Source: Candidatus Sumerlaeota bacterium
GTDB taxonomy: Bacteria > Sumerlaeota > Sumerlaeia > UBA8349
Length of the DNA: 59,469 bases
Assembly: GCA_016931035.1 (NCBI GenBank)
Contig: JAFGFN010000037.1
Coordinates: 1 to 59,469 of the forward strand
Direction of reading: 5' to 3'
A program made the translations under genes and the position numbers. This document shows, piece by piece, positions 34,996 through 45,521 of this stretch. Within the stretch, counting starts at the first letter, position 1; each line of letters begins with the position of its first letter. The notes beneath the pieces are model-generated. The model was given only the letters and a program-made list of their open reading frames with translations, was not told where the DNA came from and searched no databases.

Positions 34996-35484
34996 ATGGA
35001 TTCTCCCGCGGCAGAAACCTCAAACGGCGATCGACACTCTCCGCCCGACTCGCCCGGACGGCTGCACGACATCGTCCGCTGGGCGTCGGCGCTGACGGCG
35101 GTGCTTCTGGTCGTTCTGTTCTATTACTGGTACGAGTGGCGCACGTTCGCGCGATTCAGCAAGATCGCGGGCGAGATGGTCCCCCACTTGGCCGTCGAAG
35201 AGAAGATACAGGAATGCCTCGCGACGAACGAACCCGTCTGCGCCATCACGTCGCTGCCCGACGAGAAGAAGGGCGAACGCCTCGTTGTCCTATTGACTCC
35301 CGAGGCGGGCGACCCGGCGACTGTTCACACGAAGCTCAAGGAGTCGGGCCTTCCGAACCTCTGGATGCCCGCGCTCGCGAACATGACGACGATCGACAAG
35401 ATTCCGATCTTAGGAAGCGGCAAGGTGGACCTCAAGGCCCTCCGCGCCATCGCCGAAGAACGCCTCGGTGCGATCATGCAATGA
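34996..35484 (+). CDS. Membrane-anchored orphan C-terminal domain of an acyl-ACP synthetase
   Basis: 162 residues. A hydrophobic helix (about 26-46) is followed by the C-terminal subdomain of ANL adenylating enzymes, closest in pattern to the acyl-ACP synthetase part of Aas. The A8 hinge motif (RFSKIAGEMVPHLAVEE), LPDEKKGERLVVLL, and the A10 motif with its lysine (IPILGSGKVDLKALRA) are all intact. The large N-terminal domain that binds ATP and acyl chain is missing. It starts 9 nt after the selA stop with no clear Shine-Dalgarno, so it is probably coupled to selA. It may be a remnant, or a regulatory or acyl-carrier-binding protein; its motif conservation argues for function. Confidence 0.8.
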   Translation: MDSPAAETSNGDRHSPPDSPGRLHDIVRWASALTAVLLVVLFYYWYEWRTFARFSKIAGEMVPHLAVEEKIQECLATNEPVCAITSLPDEKKGERLVVLLTPEAGDPATVHTKLKESGLPNLWMPALANMTTIDKIPILGSGKVDLKALRAIAEERLGAIMQ

Positions 35485-35582
35485 CCTTGGAGAGAGACTC
35501 CGAATCCGTGCAATCCGTGTCGAAGGATTCTGGAAGATTCCAGTCTATGGTGCGTCCGATGACCCCGTCTGTTGTTCCGCCT

Positions 35583-35801
35583 TTAGGCGGGCCGTTTCTT
35601 CGCGCGCTCCACCCGCGCGACCAGAACCGACGCCTTGACCCCGACGGCATTGGCGATCCGAAAGAGAACGTCGATCGTCGGAGACCTCTTGCCCCGTTCC
35701 AGGAGACTCACGTAAGTGCGATGCACCTCCGCCCGGAAGGAAAGCTCCTCCTGGGTCAACCCCGCCGCCACCCGCGCTCTACGTATCTCGTCGCCAATCA
35801 T
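35583..35801 (-). CDS. XRE-family helix-turn-helix regulator
   Basis: 72 residues, a single HTH_3 domain: IGDEIRRARVAAGLTQEELSFRAEVHRTYVSLLERGKRSP with recognition helix around HRTYVSLLE. The start at 35801 has GGAGG 5 nt upstream; the longer frame from 35906 is not favoured. It has no sensing domain. No toxin gene is beside it. A nearby palindrome may be its operator. Confidence 0.9.
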   Translation of the reverse strand: MIGDEIRRARVAAGLTQEELSFRAEVHRTYVSLLERGKRSPTIDVLFRIANAVGVKASVLVARVERAKKRPA

Positions 35802-35856
35802 CGCGCGCCTCCGATCAAGGCGAGCGAGAATGACGCGGGACCCCGGAATATGTCCA

Positions 35857-35870
35857 CAGACGATAGTCTG
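35857..35870. promoter_or_regulatory. Palindrome between XRE gene and giant secreted gene
   Basis: CAGAC-GATA-GTCTG is a perfect inverted repeat 56 nt upstream of the XRE start and ~20 nt before a rightward promoter, well placed for a small dimeric HTH protein to control both genes. Confidence 0.35.
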
Positions 35871-35890
35871 CATCCACCGCCGGAATTCGC

Positions 35891-35919
35891 TTGACACGAT
35901 TTGCACCTCTTGAGATCAT
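35891..35919 (+). promoter_or_regulatory. Promoter toward the giant secreted protein
   Basis: TTGACA (35891-35896) and GATCAT (35914-35919) are 17 nt apart, with a consensus -35 and fair -10. The leader to the ATG at 36116 is ~190 nt and contains one hairpin repeat (GCGCACAGACTTCAGCCTG, from 36038). The rest of 35802-36115 has no gene. Confidence 0.45.
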
Positions 35920-36115
35920 CCCCTGACTTCAGCAGTAAGCGGCGATGCGGGCGGGGTGTCACGACACAGGGGCGGGGTGTCGATCTACGGGAACCATCAA
36001 AGGTCTCTCGACCTGGAAACGGCGGGTTGGATGTTCAGCGCACAGACTTCAGCCTGCGCACACACTGTGATGGAGTTCCTTGACGGATGCAGATCGGGAA
36101 AGAGGTGAACACATC

Positions 36116-39100
36116 ATGATACCAATTTCCAGATCATCGAGACTGAGACTTCTGATCCTCGGAAACGCCTTGGGCGTCATTCTTCTGTTTGGATGGTGCA
36201 ATAACACAAGTGCCGCATTCGAGTACGAAAATGTCCTTCAAGCCATACAGGAATTCTACCCTGTCCAAACGATGGATGATGAGTACCATTCCAGCCAGGA
36301 CGCGAAGAAGCATTTGTTTGGCATAAGTGCATCAGTTCCCGTTCTGCATTTCCTGGTTGGTGCTGGCGTTGAGATCTTCATCGATCTCGATGACTATTTC
36401 CGGCTTACCCCAGAAGGACAGGATGATTGGGTCACGTTTTATCTCATAGGGAAGGCTGGTGCGGGGCCTTCGGTATTGCCAGTGTATCCAATAGTTATGT
36501 GGTATCCAAAGCCCGGCGGTCTAGAGCCCGATGACCCTGACTTCTATGCATCGGTGACAGCGTCTACTCTTACAGCGGGTTACAGCATAGAGACTTTCAA
36601 GTGGTATCCTCTCAACGGTTCGGCAAGAATCCAGGAAATCAACGTGAAAGGAATCGACTTCAACATCTCTGCGCAACTTGATAGCACCAAGATTCCCCTC
36701 GTGAAGTGCGAGATAAGAAGGCAGATGCTTGATGCGTGGCTCGCACAAGTCACGCTGCAAGTGCCAGGCACTGCGCTGCTTAACGGGCAGATCTTGGCCT
36801 ACGAAATGGCAAACAATGCTTTCACTATGGACAAGATCATCGGTGCCGCGCTCAACCCAGTCCAGTACCCGGCAACGCCCAGCGATGGGGCGCCGTCGGC
36901 ATCCTCGTCACCCGATGCGACGATTCATCGTCTTTCTTTCTCTTACGAGTTGTCGGCTCTACCCGGCCGACCGGTAAATGTCGTTTCATCCTTGCGTAAC
37001 AACGGTTCGACTCAGGCAACATGCAGCGTTGGCTATTACTTGGATTCGATATCGCCGATCAGTATGATCCATGAGGAACTGGGGGTCATAGTTCCAGCGG
37101 AAGGACAGTCGGCGGATATTGCATTTTACTGGAACACCGATCAGGTGGGAATCGGCTGGCACAAAATCATCGTGGATATTCGCAATGTGATCCCGGAGGA
37201 TGCGAACCTCAACAACAATGTTTCACCATGGCCATACCTGCAGTGCGCAAATCCACTCGCTCGAATCATCTCAATAGTGCCGTCGCCAGGCATTCAAGCA
37301 CAGGATACGATAACGTTTGCTGGGTTTGGCCAGGATGTAGATGACTACGGCACGCTTCCTCAAATAAGAACATACCGATGGTTCGCGAGTCCGGGGAAGA
37401 CGAACGGAACGACCGTGATCTATGACGGCCCGAACTCCGCATTCACTATTCCGGCGTCGGATCTGAAAGTGGGGACGCACAAGATCAGCCTCTACGTTCA
37501 GGACAACGACGGGCCGAACGATACGCCGGGGGAGTGGTCGGACGTCGCGACGGCGACGCTCACGGTGCTGCCCCCGCAGACGGGTCAGCCAGACTATCGG
37601 GTGAATCAACTGAGCATGATCGGCGGGACGAGCGGGCTTCACGGTGGCGATCCCTTGTCTGTAACGATCAATACCTCGAACGTCGGTTCCGTCCCGGGCG
37701 GCTCGGACTCGCAAACGCGGGTATATCTGAGAACCCGCCAGGGTGACGACCCGCGCCCGTTGGGCACGGCGGTGAGCGCCGTGAGCGTCGGGAACCTGTC
37801 GGGCGGCGCGGCGCAAGTCTCGACTTTCGGCGCTGTGTACCCCTCTGTCGCGCCGGGAGTCTATTACCTCGCCGCCTGCGCCGACGCCAACAACCAGATC
37901 GGGGAGGCGAATGAGACGAACAACTGGACATATTATCCTGCGGCGTTGACATTTGGAGGCGGAACCCCTCCCGGAGGATTCGGAAACCTGACGTTGAATA
38001 GCCCCGCCGAGAACTCGCATTCTCCCATCAAGACCGGTGATCCCATCTTTGTGGATTTGTCATGGGATTTCTCGAGCGCTTCCGATTTCCCCGATGTTGA
38101 AGGCGTCGCGTTTCATTTCCGGTTTCAACAGGGTGGATACTCATGGTCTACGACGTGGCGCCCCTACGAGACGCGGACGGGGAGAAACACGTTTCGCATC
38201 GCTTCCCCCGCCGCGGCTGCAGACGGGGACTATGGTCTGAATGTGGAGGTTGAGAATCTCGGCGATAGCACTATGGTCCTGGCGAAAACATGGTCAAACA
38301 CGGTGAACCTTTCGCCTTCACACAGCGGAGCAACGTTGCCCCAGCCCTCGGCGCCTACGGCCAGCCTTGTCTGGGCGGGCAGGAACAACGTGCATTTGGA
38401 ATGGGACTACGGCGCGTACGGTCAATCGGAGTTCTGGTTCGAGCGAAGTCAGAATGGCGGTCCCTTCGGCCGGGTGCACTGGCTGGATTGTCATGGGCAA
38501 GCCGTCAAGGTGAATGACGAAACAGTGGACCCGGAGACAACCTATGCGTACCGCTTTCAGGCGAGGATAAACGACTCGATTGTATCGGAGTTCAGCGACT
38601 CGGTCAGTATTGCGGTCCCCCCGCAGTTCCCCATTCCGCCGGGCGCCCTTGTTTACCCGGACAACTTCCCGGGAATGAGCATTTATGAAGCCATGGCAAG
38701 TGCCAAGAGTCAGGGAAGAAGCGAAATGTATCTTCGGGCGGGCGATTGGTCGCCTTCGGGTCCGTTCGGTTTTCCCGGCGACTTCGCGCTGATCGGCGGT
38801 GGTAGCGGAACCACGACGATCCGCTCCGGGATCATCATGGGATTGAACGGGGGAGGGCACATGAGACTCGCGGGAGTGCGCTTGCTCAATCCCGGCGCAC
38901 ATCAGATTGGTCTCGAACTCCTTCAGGTCGGTAGTGGAGTCACTCTAGAGGATGTAACTCTCGACGGGTTTCCTACGGGAGTCAAGGTAGACAGAACGCC
39001 CTTGGAAGCGGACGGGTTCGAGTGCAAGGCGGCCAGCAGCAGGAGTCTATGGATCACAAACAATGGCTATGCTTCGGTTCACGTCAAGAACGGCTATATT

Positions 39101-40777
39101 CACAACAATCCTGGAAACGGTATCGAGGTCAGCTGGACGAATGCCGATCTCCTGATCGAGGACACGCTCATCTCCCAGAATAGCGGACGAGGCGCAGAGA
39201 TTGTCGCGAGCCAGGGGACCTATGAATTCAATAGGTGCGTGTTTTCGCACAATGGGACATACGGGCTGCACGGCAATTGCCCGGGGATAGTCGTCCGAAA
39301 TTGCGTGGCCTATGCCAACACTGGTGCGGGCATCTATCTGGAGGGGGGGAATACCTGTCGAAACTGCATTGCGTTCTCAAATGGGGCCGAAGGCATTACG
39401 GGTGGTCCCTGGTACTCGCTGGCCTTCGGGAACACGGGAGGCGACATCTATCCCAACGAATACCAATACCAAGTCGGGAATAACATTATTGCCGACCCGA
39501 GATTCGTTTCGCCAGCGTCAGGAGACCTGCATTTGCTTTCAGATTCGCCCGCTATCGATTCCGGCGATCCAAGCGACGCGTACGATCTGGAGCCGGAGCC
39601 TAACGGCAATCGAATCAATATGGGAAACTATGGCAACACGCCGAGCGCGACAACGTCTCTCGGCGCGGCTCCTGCGCCACCCACGCTGGTCCAGGTCGAG
39701 TCCTTGCCCGGATGTTCGATCCGCGTCCGGTGGTGGGATGCCTCCGACAATGAGGACGGATTCCGTGTCGAGAGGGAAAAAGATGGCGAGACCGGATTCC
39801 AGGCGATTCGCGAGGTGCTCTCGGATAGTCCAGTCTCCAGTGGAACACTGGAAATGACAGACGAAGAGATCCTGCCGGAAACGCTTTACTGGTATCGCGT
39901 CTCGTCCTTCAACTCCCATGGCCTCGGGCTGAGCAATACAGTGTCCACTATGACGCTCGAAGCGCCCCTTGGCAATCAACCACCGAGTCCGCCCGTGAAC
40001 ATCTATCCGTTCTTCGCTCAGGACGGCGTGCCGGGGACAACGATCCTGGTGGCGTCGGCTTTCAGCGATCCGGACCCCGGAGACACCCTCACGAAGAGCC
40101 GGTTCCAGATCGCGTCGAACGGCGGCAACTTTGCCACACCGGTTTGGGACAGCGGAAGCGCGACGGCGGGAAAGACCTACTGCTCCGTCTCGGTTTCGGC
40201 GGGTCTGCAGGCGAGTCAATACTACCGTTGGCGCTGTCGCTATCGCGACAACAAGGGCGCGTGGGGATCATGGAGCAACGAAACCGTTTTCCGCGTCGAG
40301 GAAGCACCTCCTGAGCCTCCCATTCGCGTGAAAAACATCAGCCGTGCCGGCTATACGACAGACACGCTCGAAGTTGGGAATCTACTCTACGTCGACCGCA
40401 CCTACGTATTCCAGAGTCCGATTCCGCCGGAGTACGAAGGGCAGACCTACATCCGCACGGCTAACGCGGACAAGAACGCTACGGACGGCGACTTCCTGAG
40501 TTTTGACATCGACCGGGCGGCTACGGTCGTTGTCACGCGCGATGCACGGTTCACAACACGCCCCTCATGGATGAACGGGTGGAACGCGGTTTCCGGCACG
40601 CTCTCCACAAACGATTCGAGTCCGAGCCGGAATCTCTATGCGAGAGACTACCCGGCTGGCCGCGTTACCCTGGGATCGAACCGGGATGTTGGGATGCAGT
40701 CGGGTTTGAGCATGTACAACGTTATCGTGGTTCCGGACGTTCGGACCGCGGCCAAGGATTGGATTCTGTACGAGTAG
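36116..40777 (+). CDS. Giant secreted protein with CARDB, FnIII and beta-helix domains
   Basis: 1553 residues. A signal peptide ends near NNTSA|AFE; AGAGGTG precedes the ATG at 36116 (a TTG at 36080 would lengthen it). After an unrecognised ~230-residue part come a CARDB-like domain (ANLNNNVSP), a PKD-like domain (YRWFASPG), a second CARDB (ANNQIGEANETNNWTY), an FnIII domain (VHLEWDYGAYGQS), a right-handed parallel beta-helix (~850-1170; DTLISQNSGRGAEI, RNCVAYANTGAGIYLEGG), the choice-of-anchor tail SPAIDSGDPSDAYDLEPEPNG split over that end, another FnIII, a further sandwich, and the ~150-residue C-terminal module ending WILYE, shared with the protein at 6873-12704. The first ~1.2 kb is visibly richer in A/T than its neighbours. 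It is probably a surface or released adhesin or glycan-binding protein. Confidence 0.9.
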   Translation: MIPISRSSRLRLLILGNALGVILLFGWCNNTSAAFEYENVLQAIQEFYPVQTMDDEYHSSQDAKKHLFGISASVPVLHFLVGAGVEIFIDLDDYFRLTPEGQDDWVTFYLIGKAGAGPSVLPVYPIVMWYPKPGGLEPDDPDFYASVTASTLTAGYSIETFKWYPLNGSARIQEINVKGIDFNISAQLDSTKIPLVKCEIRRQMLDAWLAQVTLQVPGTALLNGQILAYEMANNAFTMDKIIGAALNPVQYPATPSDGAPSASSSPDATIHRLSFSYELSALPGRPVNVVSSLRNNGSTQATCSVGYYLDSISPISMIHEELGVIVPAEGQSADIAFYWNTDQVGIGWHKIIVDIRNVIPEDANLNNNVSPWPYLQCANPLARIISIVPSPGIQAQDTITFAGFGQDVDDYGTLPQIRTYRWFASPGKTNGTTVIYDGPNSAFTIPASDLKVGTHKISLYVQDNDGPNDTPGEWSDVATATLTVLPPQTGQPDYRVNQLSMIGGTSGLHGGDPLSVTINTSNVGSVPGGSDSQTRVYLRTRQGDDPRPLGTAVSAVSVGNLSGGAAQVSTFGAVYPSVAPGVYYLAACADANNQIGEANETNNWTYYPAALTFGGGTPPGGFGNLTLNSPAENSHSPIKTGDPIFVDLSWDFSSASDFPDVEGVAFHFRFQQGGYSWSTTWRPYETRTGRNTFRIASPAAAADGDYGLNVEVENLGDSTMVLAKTWSNTVNLSPSHSGATLPQPSAPTASLVWAGRNNVHLEWDYGAYGQSEFWFERSQNGGPFGRVHWLDCHGQAVKVNDETVDPETTYAYRFQARINDSIVSEFSDSVSIAVPPQFPIPPGALVYPDNFPGMSIYEAMASAKSQGRSEMYLRAGDWSPSGPFGFPGDFALIGGGSGTTTIRSGIIMGLNGGGHMRLAGVRLLNPGAHQIGLELLQVGSGVTLEDVTLDGFPTGVKVDRTPLEADGFECKAASSRSLWITNNGYASVHVKNGYIHNNPGNGIEVSWTNADLLIEDTLISQNSGRGAEIVASQGTYEFNRCVFSHNGTYGLHGNCPGIVVRNCVAYANTGAGIYLEGGNTCRNCIAFSNGAEGITGGPWYSLAFGNTGGDIYPNEYQYQVGNNIIADPRFVSPASGDLHLLSDSPAIDSGDPSDAYDLEPEPNGNRINMGNYGNTPSATTSLGAAPAPPTLVQVESLPGCSIRVRWWDASDNEDGFRVEREKDGETGFQAIREVLSDSPVSSGTLEMTDEEILPETLYWYRVSSFNSHGLGLSNTVSTMTLEAPLGNQPPSPPVNIYPFFAQDGVPGTTILVASAFSDPDPGDTLTKSRFQIASNGGNFATPVWDSGSATAGKTYCSVSVSAGLQASQYYRWRCRYRDNKGAWGSWSNETVFRVEEAPPEPPIRVKNISRAGYTTDTLEVGNLLYVDRTYVFQSPIPPEYEGQTYIRTANADKNATDGDFLSFDIDRAATVVVTRDARFTTRPSWMNGWNAVSGTLSTNDSSPSRNLYARDYPAGRVTLGSNRDVGMQSGLSMYNVIVVPDVRTAAKDWILYE

Positions 40778-40801
40778 GAATCGTTGTCAAAGCAGGCGTG
40801 G

Positions 40802-40876
40802 CACGGGCGTCTCGCCCGTGACTTCTCGGCGGGATAACCGTGCCACATCGGGAAGAACATGGGCGGGACGCCCATG
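40802..40876. repeat. Paired hairpins after the giant gene
   Basis: CACGGGCG-TCT-CGCCCGTG (40802-40820) and CATGGGCG-GGA-CGCCCATG (40858-40876), each flanked by TGGCA/TGCCAC. They lie between the converging giant gene and leuB and may also stop transcription. Confidence 0.75.
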
Positions 40877-40901
40877 CCACAATAGACTTCAGCCGTACGC
40901 C

Positions 40902-42026
40902 TTAGCCCTTGTAGTCCGCGACGCCTTGGGCGACGAGGTCGCCGACCTCGGAGGTCGAGTAGCCCATGCGGCCCGCCGCCATCGATTTCATCTTCGTGCC
41001 GGTCACGTCCATGACGACCTTTTCGATCGCTTCGGCGGCCTGGGTCTCGCCTAGCGCCACGTCGAGCATCATCTGGGCCGAGCAGATCGCGGCCAGCGGG
41101 TTGATGACGTTCTGGCCGGTGTACTTGGGCGCCGAACCGCCGATGGGCTCGAACATCGAGACCCCCTCGGGGTTGATGTTGCCGCCCGCGGCGATCCCCA
41201 TGCCGCCCTGGATCATCGCGCCCAGGTCGGTAATGATGTCGCCGAACATGTTCCCGGTGACGATCACGTCGTACCACTGCGGGTTCTTGACGAACCACAT
41301 GCAGCAGGCGTCGACGTGGTTGTAGTCGCGTTTGACGTTCTTGTAGTCGGCCTCGCCGATTTCGTGGAAGGCGCGTTCCCACAGGTCGTAGAGGAAGGTG
41401 AGAACGTTGGTCTTGCCGACCAGGGTGAGCTGGCCGATCTTGCCCGCCTTCTTGTCGTCGTCGCTCAGGCCTTTCCACGCCTTCTTGGCGTTGCGTTTCT
41501 TCGCGTATTCGAAGGCGTAACGGATGGCGCGTTCGACTCCCATGCGGGTGTACATGGCGGTCTGGACGGCGACTTCGTCCTGGGTGCCGTAGTGCGAGAC
41601 GCCGCCCATGCCGCAGTAGGCGTCTTCGGTGTTTTCGCGAACGACGACGAAGTCGATGTCCTCGGGCGTCTTGTCCTTGAGCGGGGTCTCGACGCCGGGG
41701 AAAAGCTTGACCGGGCGGAGGTTGATGTATTGATCGAGGGCGAAGCGGGCCTTGAGCAGGATGCCCTTTTCGAGAATGCCGGGTTTGACGTCGGGATGGC
41801 CGATGGCGCCCAGGAGGATCGCGTCGAACTTGCGCAGCTCGGGGATGGCGGAATCGGGCAGCGTCTCGCCCGTCTTCTTGTAGCGTTCGCCGCCGAAATC
41901 GTAATCGGTGAGATCGACCTTGAAGCCGAACTTCTGGGCCGCGGCTTGGAGGACCTTGACGGCCTCGACGGTGACCTCGGGGCCGGTGCCGTCGCCGGGC
42001 ATAACTGCGATGCGGTGAGTCTTCAT
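40902..42026 (-). CDS. leuB: 3-Isopropylmalate dehydrogenase (LeuB-type)
   Basis: 374 residues of the isocitrate/isopropylmalate dehydrogenase family. PGDGTGPEV at the N terminus, the substrate-binding arginines in [13 protein letters not shown] and [10 protein letters not shown], the metal-binding [20 protein letters not shown], and the NAD-binding [16 protein letters not shown] fit the LeuB branch more than isocitrate dehydrogenase. It oxidises and decarboxylates 3-isopropylmalate in leucine synthesis. A related activity (tartrate or homoisocitrate) cannot be excluded from sequence alone. GGAG lies ~10 nt before the ATG. No other leu gene is adjacent. Confidence 0.88.
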   Translation of the reverse strand: MKTHRIAVMPGDGTGPEVTVEAVKVLQAAAQKFGFKVDLTDYDFGGERYKKTGETLPDSAIPELRKFDAILLGAIGHPDVKPGILEKGILLKARFALDQYINLRPVKLFPGVETPLKDKTPEDIDFVVVRENTEDAYCGMGGVSHYGTQDEVAVQTAMYTRMGVERAIRYAFEYAKKRNAKKAWKGLSDDDKKAGKIGQLTLVGKTNVLTFLYDLWERAFHEIGEADYKNVKRDYNHVDACCMWFVKNPQWYDVIVTGNMFGDIITDLGAMIQGGMGIAAGGNINPEGVSMFEPIGGSAPKYTGQNVINPLAAICSAQMMLDVALGETQAAEAIEKVVMDVTGTKMKSMAAGRMGYSTSEVGDLVAQGVADYKG

Positions 42027-42075
42027 CTCGATGCGTCTCCTGTCTGTGTCGTAGTCTATGGGTTGAGGTTTGTCT

Positions 42076-42699
42076 TCATTGCTCGTCGTCCACCGCGATG
42101 GCGGGGACGCGCAAGATCTCGGGCGTCGCGGGCACTGCCGCAGGCGCCGCGCTCGGGGTCTCGGGCAGTTCCTCGACCGCCGCCGCGGGCGTGCGAACCG
42201 GCCTGGAGGGCTCGGCCTCGGCGGGCTCGGTGGCGGGAGCGAGAGCGTGCTGGGCGCGGGGCAGGCCGATCTCCTGGACGTACTTGACCGCCTCGCCGCG
42301 CAGGAAGTAGAGATCGTAACGTCCCCGTTTCCAGGCCCCGACGATGGGAACCCGCTCGTCGGCGACGATGCCGCGCACCTGGACGGGCAGGAGTCGGATG
42401 TCCTGAACCGCGTCGGCGCCGATGCGCCGGGCGCGTTTCTTGAGGTTCTCGATCATTTTCGCCTTCGAGGGGTTGTCCTTCTCGCCATAGCGCTCGGAAT
42501 CGACGATCGCGATCGACTCGTAGGGGCGGGTCAGTTTGCCCACAAAACAGTCGATCTCGGCGTCGGCCGCCTTGGGCAGATAGCGGAAATCGGTGAGCCG
42601 GTGGACGCGCGGGGTGGCGCACCCGGCGGCAAGAAGGAGACAAAGGAGGGCGGCAACGCCCAGCGAGAAGCGTCGGGAAAGGAGTCCGAGTGGCGTCAT
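42076..42699 (-). CDS. Hypothetical lipoprotein
   Basis: 207 residues from the ATG at 42699, beginning MTPLGLLSRRFSLG and ending its signal in the lipobox LAAGC. The mature part has a compact domain (EIDCFVGKLTRPYESIAIVD, then IENLKKRARRIGADAVQDIR), a pattern seen in several periplasmic lipoprotein families of unknown role. The last ~60 residues are Pro/Ala/Glu-rich. A longer start at 42786 would hide the signal peptide. It lies upstream of leuB on the same strand. Confidence 0.8.
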   Translation of the reverse strand: MTPLGLLSRRFSLGVAALLCLLLAAGCATPRVHRLTDFRYLPKAADAEIDCFVGKLTRPYESIAIVDSERYGEKDNPSKAKMIENLKKRARRIGADAVQDIRLLPVQVRGIVADERVPIVGAWKRGRYDLYFLRGEAVKYVQEIGLPRAQHALAPATEPAEAEPSRPVRTPAAAVEELPETPSAAPAAVPATPEILRVPAIAVDDEQ

Positions 42700-42837
42700 A
42701 TCGAGCCTGTCCGTTCCGAGCGGGCGCCTGTCCGCGCCGGTTCGCTCTTCCCCGCTACGCAAGGGCTTCAGCGATCTGAAGTCCATCTTCTGGGTCGTGC
42801 GGTCGTTCCCCCTCGTACGGGAGGAATCGGAATCGTC

Positions 42838-42866
42838 AGTGTCGGGAAAACGAGAGAAAGTGTCAA
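42838..42866 (-). promoter_or_regulatory. Possible promoter for the lipoprotein gene
   Basis: On the minus strand TTGACA (42861-42866) and GACACT (42838-42843) are 17 nt apart; the -35 is perfect and the -10 weak. The leader would be ~130 nt. The rest of 42700-43210 holds a 9-bp hairpin (CTTGGGGCG/CGCCCCAAG, 42938-42963), the repeat at 43030 and no gene. Confidence 0.4.
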
Positions 42867-43029
42867 CGAAAACCCTTTGCCTGATTTTCGTTGGCAGTCC
42901 TCGGGCGATGAGTTACGATCTTCGCGCCGCCTTGCGCCTTGGGGCGCCGCCTCGCGCCCCAAGTTCGCGGCGAGGGCGGCGCCGCGGGAGGATTTCAAGG
43001 TCGTTTGACCGGAGAAGGAACGCGATTCA

Positions 43030-43087
43030 GAGGCAGGCTGAAGCCTGTACTCTGAACAAGTTCTGAGTACAGGCTTCAGCCTGCCTC
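43030..43087. repeat. Perfect 23-bp inverted repeat with AGGCTTCAGCCT core
   Basis: Two 23-nt arms (beginning GAGGCAGGCTGAAGCCTG) are exact inverted copies around a 12-nt loop, which itself can pair GAAC with GTTC. Single arms of the same motif occur near 26195 and 36038. It lies ~120 nt upstream of lysS. Confidence 0.9.
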
Positions 43088-43210
43088 GATATCGGGACGC
43101 GACTTTGGAATTCATCTCGGTGGCATCGGCGGGCTCGCGAGCCGGTGCACGTTGGCCGAGCCGGACGGTCTATCCAGCCCAAGTGGAGATTCTCGAAGGA
43201 CGCAATCGCC

Positions 43211-44708
<1,498 letters not shown>

Positions 44709-44722
<14 letters not shown>

Positions 44723-44781
44723 ACAGTCATCAGTGAGATTATCGTGTCCACTTCGTCCATCCTTTCCACCTCATCCAGAAC
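44709..44781. repeat. 7-nt array followed by 9-nt array at the lysS 3' end
   Basis: GCAGTCA, ACAGTGA, ACAGTCA, TCAGTGA (44709-44736) overlap the lysS stop. After 9 nt, GTCCACTTC, GTCCATCCT, TTCCACCTC, ATCCAGAAC (44746-44781) form a 9-nt array with core TCCA. Two unrelated short-period arrays therefore lie back to back. Confidence 0.8.
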
Positions 44782-44797
44782 GAAAGACTCTTCCAAC

Positions 44798-45511
44798 ATG
44801 ACCCGACGCGCGGCCCTCCTCGTGTGGATTCTCTCCCTCGCGGTCCTCGCGGCGGCCGCGCCGGACGCGAAGAAGCCGACGACCGGGGAGCTGATTCTCG
44901 CGGGGGCGCGCAAAGAGGTCGAGAACAAGACCTTCTACAAGGGACACGGATACTACGAGATTCCCTACCCCGGCGGCGACATCTCGCCCGAGATCGGCGT
45001 CTGCACCGACCTGGTCGTGCGCGCCTTCCGCAACGCGGGATACGACATTCAGAAGCTGTTGCACGAGGACCGGGCAAAGAACCCGCGCGACTATCCCACC
45101 CAGCTGTGGGAGGTCAAGCGGGCGGACTCGAACATCGATCATCGCCGTTGCCAGAACCTGACCGTGTTCTTCAGGAAGTTCGCGCGCAAGCTGCCCGACG
45201 ATTTCCGGGGCGAGAATCTCAAGCAATGGCGGGGAGGCGACGTGGTCTTCTTCAAATGGGAATACGAGAAGTACCCCTGGCACGTCGCCATCGTCTCCGA
45301 CAAACGAACGTCCGACGGGTTCCCGATGATCGTGCATCTGTTTCCCGAGTACGCGCAGGAAGGAAGCATCGAGCGGTATCTACCGATCCACAGCCACTAT
45401 CGGTGGGAAAAGCCGCCGAAGAAGGCCATCCAGAGGGCGCCTCTGACCGAAGAGCAGAAGAAGGCGCAGAAACAAGTCGTCGGGAAAGCGTCCATCCCCC
45501 GGCCGGAGTGA
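44798..45511 (+). CDS. Secreted DUF1287 protein, NlpC/P60-like fold
   Basis: 237 residues from ATG 44798 with a signal peptide (ALLVWILSLAVLAAAA). It matches DUF1287: YPGGDISPEIGVCTDLVVRAFRNAGYD, with the likely catalytic Cys in GVCTD, and WHVAIVSDKR with the likely His. The family is predicted to be cysteine amidases or peptidases of the cell wall; no substrate is established. Upstream starts at 44744 would fall in the repeat array. The C-terminal ~30 residues are Lys/Gln-rich. Confidence 0.85.
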   Translation: MTRRAALLVWILSLAVLAAAAPDAKKPTTGELILAGARKEVENKTFYKGHGYYEIPYPGGDISPEIGVCTDLVVRAFRNAGYDIQKLLHEDRAKNPRDYPTQLWEVKRADSNIDHRRCQNLTVFFRKFARKLPDDFRGENLKQWRGGDVVFFKWEYEKYPWHVAIVSDKRTSDGFPMIVHLFPEYAQEGSIERYLPIHSHYRWEKPPKKAIQRAPLTEEQKKAQKQVVGKASIPRPE

Positions 45512-45521
45512 CCGGAGCGCA

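Noticed and set aside
35583..35906. XRE gene as the antitoxin of a toxin-antitoxin pair
   Set aside because: No toxin-like ORF is adjacent on the same strand; neighbours are the acyl-ACP-synthetase fragment and a secreted giant.
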